Origin: Legionella_C dresdenensis
GTDB taxonomy: Bacteria; Pseudomonadota; Gammaproteobacteria; Legionellales; Legionellaceae
NCBI RefSeq assembly: GCF_042649825.1
Contig: NZ_JBHSAB010000001.1
Location: 434,001-498,000 of the forward strand
Reading direction: 5' to 3'
DNA: 64,000 bases
Below the pieces are notes generated by a model. The model saw only the letters and a program-made list of their open reading frames with translations, searched no databases and had not been told where the DNA came from. Numbering within the stretch: position 1 is the first letter of the stretch; each line of letters begins with the position of its first letter. Below are positions 57,669 to 64,000 of this stretch, in pieces. Both the position numbers and the translations under genes were made by a program.

Positions 57669-58787
57669 ATGTTTGATGCCATTTACCAAGCCGCCAAAAA
57701 TAACAAAACTTCCGAATTGAAAGATCAATTCCTTAACTACATAAATTCAAAACCGCCCTTTCTGACCCCCGCAGGTCAACACGCATTGGAGGGAAATGAT
57801 AAAGCCGTTGAACTCTTAAGACGTTACGGCGCCTGCCCGAACAGTATTGCCATGGGATATGCAATTGCTGGCAATCACGCCAAAGTTGAGGAATATCGAG
57901 CCCCTCCGCATAACGCTGACAAAGATTTAATCGCACATGGTTATGCTTTCGTCGGAAACGAAGAAAAAGTGGCGTGGTACCGAGACAAACTTAAAGCAGA
58001 CATAGCATTTATTGCTGCAGGTTATGCCCTTGCCGGCAATGATAGCAAAGCGGATGAGTATTTTAAGCAGGATAAAGACCTGGCCCATTTTATTGCCGCG
58101 GCTTATGTCAGTGTTGGAAGCGACAAGAAAATGAAAGTGTATCGCGATATACATAAAGCTGATCCATCGTATATTGCTCTGGCCTATGCAACGCATAATA
58201 ACCATAAAAAAGTTGAAAAATACCGAGAAAAATACAAGGCAGATGTAAATGAAATAGTTATTGGTTATGCGCTGGCTGCCAATTATGACAAAGTTGAGGA
58301 ATATCGCACTAAATACAAAGCGGATGTAAACGCTATTGCCTTTGGTTATGCTTTGACGCAAAACCATGACAAAGTTGAAGAGTATTATAGCAAGCATCAT
58401 GCCTGTGTAAGAAAGATTGCCAGAGCGTATTCTCCTGGTGACATGCCTGTGTTTTACAAGGCGGTTTACTATTTGGATAAAAAGAAAAATAACACAGCCA
58501 ATGAACTGATTGGAGTATTAATTCGTTTGAAAAATGGCCAAAATAGCCATAATCCTTACTGGATGAACAGTAAACAGAAGCTCGATCGTCTGGTCAAAGC
58601 GATTAATAAGTTAGAGAAAGACGCGCCTCTCTCAACTCTGGTGCAAGATAAAAACTCTGAACTTCACAAGGCGCTTAATTACCAGCGGATTACCCCGGGA
58701 TGGTTCAGCAATGCCCGTTCGCTGGAGAAGGTGATTAATGCAGCAAAAGCGCCAGAGGCCGTATCTCGACGTGGAGGAAAACCTTGA
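57669..58787 (+). CDS. protein with 27-residue GYALAGN tandem repeats
   Basis: About 372 residues. Start at ATG 57669 (MFDAIYQAAKNNKTSEL, which looks like the first helix pair of an ankyrin-type protein). Residues about 60-255 contain seven units of about 27 residues with consensus IAxGYALAGNxxKVEEYRxKYKADVN: for example IAMGYAIAGNHAKVEEYR, IVIGYALAANYDKVEEYR and IAFGYALTQNHDKVEEYY. This helix-turn-helix solenoid differs from TPR (34) and ankyrin (33). The C-terminus (260-372) is helical and basic. No signal peptide; candidate effector by style only. Confidence 0.7.
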   Translation: MFDAIYQAAKNNKTSELKDQFLNYINSKPPFLTPAGQHALEGNDKAVELLRRYGACPNSIAMGYAIAGNHAKVEEYRAPPHNADKDLIAHGYAFVGNEEKVAWYRDKLKADIAFIAAGYALAGNDSKADEYFKQDKDLAHFIAAAYVSVGSDKKMKVYRDIHKADPSYIALAYATHNNHKKVEKYREKYKADVNEIVIGYALAANYDKVEEYRTKYKADVNAIAFGYALTQNHDKVEEYYSKHHACVRKIARAYSPGDMPVFYKAVYYLDKKKNNTANELIGVLIRLKNGQNSHNPYWMNSKQKLDRLVKAINKLEKDAPLSTLVQDKNSELHKALNYQRITPGWFSNARSLEKVINAAKAPEAVSRRGGKP

Positions 58788-58819
58788 GTAAAGGAATAAA
58801 TTTCCACATTTCACTACAT

Positions 58820-59061
58820 CGTTCGGGCTGAGGAAGCGCTTTAGCGCTGTCTCGAAGCCTTTGTACAGTGCCAAGCCTTCGAGGTAAATGCTCTGCATTT
58901 TCCTCACTGCCATTAAGTTAAGAAAATATGTCATCCCCGCGAAGGCGGGGATCTATCCATCAAACAAGGTAAGGAGCCAACTTGAGAAATGGATTCCCGC
59001 CTTCGCGGGAATGACAGTATCATTAACTTAATAGCAATGCGCATTTTCCTCAGGCCGAACG
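58820..59061. repeat. palindromic element split by a second element
   Basis: The outer CGTTCGGGCTGAGG... palindrome (58820 on) is the same as 50980-51076 but interrupted: GCATTTTCCTCA appears at 58895-58906 and again at 59041-59052, after which the outer end AGGCCGAACG resumes. Confidence 0.85.
58907..59040. mobile_element. 134-bp MITE-like insert (CGCGAA element with TIRs)
   Basis: Lies between 12-base direct repeats. Ends are inverted: TGCCATTAAGTTAA on the left and, reverse complemented, TGCTATTAAGTTAA on the right. Internal arms GTCATCCCCGCGAAGGCGGGGATC and GATTCCCGCCTTCGCGGGAATGAC form the palindrome. No coding capacity, so it would need a transposase in trans. The right terminal sequence also occurs at 13988-14006. 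Confidence 0.8.
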
Positions 59062-59086
59062 GATATGTCAAACGACCCAACCGCAT

Positions 59087-60052
59087 TTACATTTTTATTC
59101 CGGGTTGTAATCCTAATGCTGCGGGTAAGCGATCGGCCATGGCGGTGCCAATATTTTTGCTTACGCGCTCGAATACGCTTTCTTTATAGGTATAGTCAAC
59201 AACCTGATCAATTTTTATAATATCGCGCGCTACCTGACCGCTGCTGGCGAAGCCGTCAATTAAACCGCGTGTTTTCGCTTCCATACCGGTCCAGAACAAA
59301 CCGGAAAAAGTCAGGTTATCGATTTGTAAACGATCGCCGCGGCCTTGTTTGACTTTGGCAATAAATTGCTGATGTACTTCATCCAGCATAGTTTGCAAAT
59401 ATTGCTCCTGTTCAGGTACAACAGGTGAAAACGGATCAAGAAAGCCTTTATTCGCGCCAGCTGTTCTTAAACGGCGGGTAACACCGAGTTTCTGTATCGC
59501 ATCGACAAAACCAAAACCATTAAACAAAACGCCAATTGAACCAACCATACTGACTTCATTGGCATAAATCTGATCAGCCGCCGCGGCAACATAATAAGCG
59601 GCCGAAGCACACATATCCACACATACCGCATAGACTTTAACGCCAGGATACATTGCCTGGTAACGTTTCAGCGAATTATACATATAATCCGCCTGCACCG
59701 GGCTGCCGCCGGGGCTGTTAATACGCAAGACTAATGCTTTCAGGCCGGAATTCTTATAAGCAGCATCCAGACCCTTGGTAAAATTCTCAGCGTTGGCATC
59801 TGAAGTATCAAAAATCTCGCCGTTAATATCAATCAGGCCGACATGCGGTTTGGTTTTCCAGCCCTTGCTGTCCTCTGAAAAACCAAATCCCTGAAAAAAT
59901 ATCCATACCGCCAGCAATAAAACCAAAATTCTTGTAATCCACCGCCAGCGCCTCTTGCGGCGCTGTTCGCGCATAAACTCAATAACAATCTGATTTAACA
60001 ATGTCTGCGAATCTGGCGTATTATTAGGAGATGAGTTAGAAATATTAATCAT
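59087..60052 (-). CDS. sppA: signal peptide peptidase SppA (36-kDa type)
   Basis: A 321-residue S49-family membrane serine protease that degrades cleaved signal peptides. A single membrane helix near 40-58 (ITRILVLLLAVWIFFQG) follows a basic cytoplasmic tail. VGLIDINGEIF, LRINSPGGSPVQADYMYNSL and VDMCASAAYYVAAAADQIYANEVSMVGSIGV contain the catalytic Ser (in CASAAYY); the general-base Lys is expected in the RRLRTAGANKGFLDPF region. Divergent from clpB. SohB is a paralogue with a longer N-terminus. Confidence 0.92.
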   Translation of the reverse strand: MINISNSSPNNTPDSQTLLNQIVIEFMREQRRKRRWRWITRILVLLLAVWIFFQGFGFSEDSKGWKTKPHVGLIDINGEIFDTSDANAENFTKGLDAAYKNSGLKALVLRINSPGGSPVQADYMYNSLKRYQAMYPGVKVYAVCVDMCASAAYYVAAAADQIYANEVSMVGSIGVLFNGFGFVDAIQKLGVTRRLRTAGANKGFLDPFSPVVPEQEQYLQTMLDEVHQQFIAKVKQGRGDRLQIDNLTFSGLFWTGMEAKTRGLIDGFASSGQVARDIIKIDQVVDYTYKESVFERVSKNIGTAMADRLPAALGLQPGIKM

Positions 60053-60060
60053 GCTAGCTA

Positions 60061-60088
60061 CTTGATTTTATTAAATGTAACCTCATTT
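60061..60088 (+). promoter_or_regulatory. sigma-32 heat-shock promoter of clpB
   Basis: CTTGAT (60061-60066), 14 bases, then CCTCATTT (60081-60088): close to the E. coli sigma-32 consensus CTTGAA-N13/14-CCCCATNT. It sits 50 bases before the clpB start. No CIRCE-like inverted repeat is seen. Confidence 0.75.
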
Positions 60089-60137
60089 TACGGTAGGTAG
60101 CCAATAATTTAAACCTATTTTCCCAAGAGGTGCCCTG

Positions 60138-62720
60138 ATGCGTATGGACAAGCTTACTTCCAAATTTCAAATGGCGTTAGCTGATGCTCAATCACTGGCG
60201 TTAGGCAAGGACAATAATTTCATTGAGCCTGAACATGTCATGAAAGCCCTGCTTGATCAACAAGGCGGCAGCGCCCGGCCCTTGCTCACTAAAGCAGGAG
60301 CCAATTTATCACAATTACGCAATCAGCTTGACCAGGCAATCGCTGCCTTCCCCAACGTATCAGGAACCGGCGGCGATGTTCATATTTCAAGCGCTCTGAA
60401 TCGGCTGTTAAATTTAACCGACAAGCTGGCGCAACAAAAAAAAGATGCTTACATCTCCAGTGAATTGTTTATTCTCGCTGCGATCAGTGAAGAAAGTCAG
60501 CTAGCCCGTATCCTGAAACAGTCAGGCGCCACCCAACAAACAATTGAACGCGCAATTAATGAAGTCAGAGGCGGCGAAACAATCAATGATCCCAATGCAG
60601 AAGAACAAAGGCAGGCATTGGAAAAATATACGCTGGATCTCACCGAACGTGCCGAGCAAGGCAAACTTGATCCGGTAATTGGCCGTGATGATGAAATCCG
60701 GCGCACTATTCAGGTATTGCAGCGCCGAACCAAAAATAATCCCGTGTTAATCGGCGAACCGGGGGTAGGTAAAACCGCTATTGTCGAAGGGTTGGCGCAA
60801 CGGATTATTAATGGCGAAGTTCCCGAAGGATTAAAAAACAAACGCCTGTTGTCGCTTGATATGGGGGCGTTAATTGCCGGTGCGAAATTCCGCGGTGAGT
60901 TTGAGGAAAGGCTTAAAGCTGTGTTAAATGATCTCGCTAAACAGGAAGGCCAGATTATCCTGTTTATTGATGAATTGCATACCATGGTTGGCGCCGGTAA
61001 GGCCGAAGGCGCCATGGATGCGGGTAATATGCTCAAACCTGCCCTCGCCCGCGGCGAATTACACTGCATAGGCGCGACTACTCTGGATGAATATCGCCAA
61101 TACATCGAGAAAGACGCAGCGCTTGAACGCCGTTTCCAGAAAGTACTGGTGGACGAACCAAATGTAGAAGATACCATTGCGATTTTGCGTGGCTTAAAAG
61201 AACGTTATGAAGTTCACCATGGCGTTGAAATCACTGATCCGGCCATTGTTGCTGCAGCCACGCTATCACATCGTTATATCAGCGATCGCCAGCTGCCGGA
61301 TAAAGCCATTGATTTAATTGACGAAGCAGCCAGCCAAATCCGAATGGAAATAGACTCTAAACCGGAGGCGCTTGACAAGCTGGAACGCCGCCTGATCCAA
61401 TTCAAGATTGAGCGTGAGGCGCTTAAAAAGGAACCCGATGAAGCCTCGAAAAAGCGATTACATGATTTGGAAGGCAGTATCAGCGAACTGGAGAAAACGT
61501 ATGCTGATCTCGAAGAAATCTGGAAAGCTGAAAAAGCGACCCTGCAAGGGGCGACTCAAATCAAAGAATCGCTTGAGCAGGCCAAAAACGAGCTGGAAAC
61601 AGCCCGCCGCGCCGGCGATTTGACTCGCATGTCTGAACTGCAGTATGGCCGTATACCAGAACTGGAAAAACAGCTTGCCCGGGTTAACGAAGTTGAAAGC
61701 GCTGAAACCACGCTGGTGCGTAACAAGGTAACTGAAGAGGAAATTGCCGAGGTTGTTTCCAAATGGACAGGCATACCGGTTGCCAAAATGCTGGAAGGCG
61801 AGCGCGAAAAACTGCTGCACATGGAAGAAGAACTGCATAAACGCCTGATAGGCCAAAACGAAGCGGTCGATGCGGTTGCCAATGCAATTCGCCGTTCACG
61901 CGCCGGTTTGTCCGATCCTAACCGCCCTGTCGGCTCATTCCTGTTTTTAGGCCCGACCGGCGTTGGTAAAACCGAATTATGCAAGGCGCTGGCGATTTTC
62001 CTGTTTGATACGCCGGAAGCAATGGTACGCATTGATATGTCTGAATTTATGGAAAAACACTCTGTTGCCCGCTTGATTGGCGCTCCACCCGGTTATGTCG
62101 GTTACGAGGAAGGCGGGTATTTAACTGAAGCGGTACGGCGTAAGCCCTATTCTGTGATTCTGCTTGATGAAATTGAAAAAGCGCACCCTGACGTCTTTAA
62201 TATTTTATTGCAGGTAATGGACGATGGCCGATTAACCGACGGCCAGGGCCGTACTGTCGATTTCCGTAATACAGTAATTGTCATGACCTCGAATCTGGGT
62301 TCGCATTTAATTCAGGATATGGCCTCCAAACTTAATTATGAGCAAATCAAGGAAGCCGTTATGGGCGTAGTCAGCCAGCATTTCCGGCCTGAATTCATTA
62401 ACCGCATTGATGACGCAATTGTTTTTCATCCGCTTACCAAAGAGCAGATTGCAACCATTGCCGCCATCCAGATTGGAAGTCTGCAACAACGGCTGGCAAC
62501 TCAGGATATCAAATTGCAGGTTGACGCAGAATCCCTGGCTCATCTCGCTGCCGCCGGTTTTGATCCGGTTTACGGAGCAAGGCCGCTGAAACGAACCATT
62601 CAGCAAAAACTGGAAAACCCATTAGCCCAGGCTTTGCTGACTGGAGAGTTTAAGCCAGGAGAGACCATTAAAGTAACCTGGGAAGAGGATAAATTAAAGT
62701 TTACGGCAGACAAATCCTGA
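60138..62720 (+). CDS. clpB: ATP-dependent disaggregase ClpB
   Basis: Hexameric AAA+ chaperone that, with DnaK, pulls proteins from aggregates. N-terminal Clp repeat domain (residues about 1-145), first AAA+ module with GEPGVGKTAIVEGLA near 204 and LFIDELHTMVGAGK near 275, the coiled-coil M domain (about 410-525; DEASKKRLHDLEGSISELEKTYADLEEIWK), second AAA+ module with GPTGVGKTELCKALA near 606 and VILLDEIEKAHPDVFN near 673, and the C-terminal D2 small domain. The lack of a ClpP-binding IGF loop and the presence of the long M domain separate it from ClpA/ClpC. 860 residues is normal. AAGAGGTG precedes the ATG at 60138. Confidence 0.98.
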   Translation: MRMDKLTSKFQMALADAQSLALGKDNNFIEPEHVMKALLDQQGGSARPLLTKAGANLSQLRNQLDQAIAAFPNVSGTGGDVHISSALNRLLNLTDKLAQQKKDAYISSELFILAAISEESQLARILKQSGATQQTIERAINEVRGGETINDPNAEEQRQALEKYTLDLTERAEQGKLDPVIGRDDEIRRTIQVLQRRTKNNPVLIGEPGVGKTAIVEGLAQRIINGEVPEGLKNKRLLSLDMGALIAGAKFRGEFEERLKAVLNDLAKQEGQIILFIDELHTMVGAGKAEGAMDAGNMLKPALARGELHCIGATTLDEYRQYIEKDAALERRFQKVLVDEPNVEDTIAILRGLKERYEVHHGVEITDPAIVAAATLSHRYISDRQLPDKAIDLIDEAASQIRMEIDSKPEALDKLERRLIQFKIEREALKKEPDEASKKRLHDLEGSISELEKTYADLEEIWKAEKATLQGATQIKESLEQAKNELETARRAGDLTRMSELQYGRIPELEKQLARVNEVESAETTLVRNKVTEEEIAEVVSKWTGIPVAKMLEGEREKLLHMEEELHKRLIGQNEAVDAVANAIRRSRAGLSDPNRPVGSFLFLGPTGVGKTELCKALAIFLFDTPEAMVRIDMSEFMEKHSVARLIGAPPGYVGYEEGGYLTEAVRRKPYSVILLDEIEKAHPDVFNILLQVMDDGRLTDGQGRTVDFRNTVIVMTSNLGSHLIQDMASKLNYEQIKEAVMGVVSQHFRPEFINRIDDAIVFHPLTKEQIATIAAIQIGSLQQRLATQDIKLQVDAESLAHLAAAGFDPVYGARPLKRTIQQKLENPLAQALLTGEFKPGETIKVTWEEDKLKFTADKS

Positions 62721-62730
62721 TTGATGCAAT

Positions 62731-62763
62731 TTTAGTGCAGCGCAATGCTGCACTAAAGTTTTA
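62731..62763 (+). terminator. Rho-independent terminator of clpB
   Basis: An 11-bp perfect stem TTTAGTGCAGC / GCTGCACTAAA with loop GCAAT, followed by GTTTT, starting 11 bases after the clpB stop. Confidence 0.85.
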
Positions 62764-62937
62764 CCCGAACATATATGTATTCGTATTGCACTAACCAGCA
62801 AGGCCAGCGTCCTCAAGGCAGCGCACATCCACCTTTGCACAGGACAACCACTCCTGTTATAGAATTATTAAGAAAATTATATTAGCCTATTAAGCACACT
62901 CAATAGCGATTTGTTAACAAGACTTAAGGATAAAAGG

Positions 62938-64000
62938 ATGCAAAGGAATAGCAAAGTTACAATGCTGCAAAGGATAGGGGCAGGTTTACTATTCTGCCTG
63001 ACAGCAATGGCGGCGCAGGCGGGCATACCACTGTGGACAATAGTGCCGGCATTAGGGAGTAACCCGACCCAGATTATACCAGCTAATGGCACAGGCAGCG
63101 TACAATATGTGGTGCAAAACCAGTCTCAAAAGCCTAAGCAATTAGTGATAACGCCGATACCCGGCATTGCCCAAACAGCGCCATGCCATCTGAGCCCTAA
63201 AGGCCAGGCAGGCAGCAGTTGCAACTTAACGCTTGCCATTACGGGCAGCGCCTTGCCTCCCGGCGGCATCCATGGCGGTCCGGTATTATGTCAAGCCAAT
63301 GCAGACGGCAGCCCAAACTCAGACCAATGTTATCGGCCAAGCCAGGCCAATAGCCTCAACATTACGCTGATTACCGCCCCAAACGTTGCGACTATTACAG
63401 TGACAGGCTCGCCATTACTATTATTCCCTGCGTATCCAAATCTCTCCGGTATCACCCGGACAATAACCGTAACCAATCAATCAACCGACGTAACCGCGAT
63501 GAACGTCACGGCCACGCTTCCGGCTGACTGGGCGGATGTGACGCAAGATGCGTCTAATTGTACTACGATTGCCCCCGGGGCAAGCTGCGTGCTAGCCTTT
63601 ACCCCCGGCACTTCGGTGCATGAAGCGACCCTGGTACCGGTTGCAGGAAGCAATACCAACACCCTTAACCCAAGCCTTGCCGTGCGCTACCCATGGGTAA
63701 CTAATGAGCGTGTGTATGCCATTCTGCCAGACCTTGCCAATAATGTCATTTATCTGGGGGGCGATTTTAGTTATGTTGGACCGAACACCGGGTATGGCGT
63801 TCCAATCGATAGCGGCAGCGCGCAGCCGTTGGCCGCTTTCCCCCGCGTAAATGGTAGTGTTTATGCGGTTATTTCCGACGGCAATGATGGCTGGTACATC
63901 GGTGGAACGTTTACTCAAGTGGGCGGCATCACGCGCAACCGGATAGCCCATATTTTATCTGATTATAGCGTGGACACCACGTTTGACCCTAATGCCAATA
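62938..64000 (+). CDS. large secreted repeat protein (3' end outside window)
   Basis: An open frame with no stop, from ATG 62938 (AAGGATAAAAGG upstream) to the window edge: at least 354 residues. A signal peptide (GAGLLFCLTAMAAQA) is followed by an immunoglobulin-like domain typical of Legionella secreted proteins (PLWTIVPALG, VQYVVQNQSQKPKQLVI, SCNLTLAITGS, GGPVLCQ) with paired cysteines. A second similar domain (TITVTGSPLLLFP, TRTITVTNQS, ASCVLAFTPG) follows near 140. From about 250, beta-propeller-like repeats begin (VYAILPDLANNVIYLGGDFSYVG and VYAVISDGNDGWYIGGTFTQVGG), which probably continue. Substrate or adhesion role unknown. Confidence 0.8.
   Translation, partial: MQRNSKVTMLQRIGAGLLFCLTAMAAQAGIPLWTIVPALGSNPTQIIPANGTGSVQYVVQNQSQKPKQLVITPIPGIAQTAPCHLSPKGQAGSSCNLTLAITGSALPPGGIHGGPVLCQANADGSPNSDQCYRPSQANSLNITLITAPNVATITVTGSPLLLFPAYPNLSGITRTITVTNQSTDVTAMNVTATLPADWADVTQDASNCTTIAPGASCVLAFTPGTSVHEATLVPVAGSNTNTLNPSLAVRYPWVTNERVYAILPDLANNVIYLGGDFSYVGPNTGYGVPIDSGSAQPLAAFPRVNGSVYAVISDGNDGWYIGGTFTQVGGITRNRIAHILSDYSVDTTFDPNAN

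Noticed and set aside
60710..61177. Long minus-strand frames inside clpB (also 61458-62032)
   Set aside because: Shadow frames caused by the codon bias of clpB; no signal for translation.

Overview
The window looks like a chromosomal segment of a Legionella-like gammaproteobacterium (order Legionellales or close; this is inferred from gene content, not from a database search). Supporting points are core gammaproteobacterial blocks (nadB-nadA, galU/ugd, mraZ-rsmH-ftsL-ftsI-murE, coaX, rnpB-fis, suhB/trmJ-iscS, pilV-W-X-Y1, sppA, clpB) interspersed with ankyrin-repeat, coiled-coil and low-complexity proteins of the kind host-associated Legionellales carry. A small secreted protein resembling the Legionella/Coxiella DUF3757 family also fits.

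Layout. 1-3.6 kb: NAD synthesis genes, a small secreted protein and tRNA-Leu(CAA). 3.8-13.9 kb: an AT-rich accessory island with an AurF-like diiron oxygenase, a two-module NRPS, an MFS exporter, a LysE-type exporter and a detached type II thioesterase; a 46-bp near-perfect direct repeat bounds it. 14-15.4 kb: orphan hypotheticals. 15.6-25.4 kb (minus strand): alanine dehydrogenase, electron-transfer flavoprotein, UDP-glucose/UDP-glucuronate synthesis, an unknown helical protein, and a four-gene lipid-linked glycosylation set (ArnT-like, PAP2, GT2, LAB_N). 25.5-27.2 kb: an M50 protease and pdxB, the latter carrying an in-frame palindromic repeat. 27.3-37.4 kb: four large ankyrin/low-complexity proteins, one fused to a SUKH (SMI1/KNR4) domain, plus a DUF4272 gene. 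37.4-42.4 kb: a dcw cluster that stops at murE. 42.6-44.2 kb: coaX, RNase P RNA and fis. 44.4-46.4 kb: a repeat-rich zone with a HigBA-like toxin-antitoxin pair whose toxin is frameshifted. 46.4-50 kb: Fe-S cluster genes with an unusual cysteine-less IscU-like protein, trmJ and suhB. 51-57.5 kb: minor pilins and PilY1. 57.6-64 kb: a 27-residue-repeat protein, SppA, ClpB (with a clear sigma-32-type promoter) and the start of a large secreted protein running off the window.

A striking background feature is the density of palindromic intergenic repeats: at least five families, some nested in each other with apparent target duplications, one forming 134-bp inverted arms and one inserted inside pdxB. 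The most interesting biology is (i) the NRPS-diiron oxygenase island, predicted to make an Xaa-Gly type product and containing a condensation domain with an altered catalytic motif; (ii) the ankyrin-SUKH/DUF4272 neighbourhood; and (iii) the mobile palindromes, including coding insertion.
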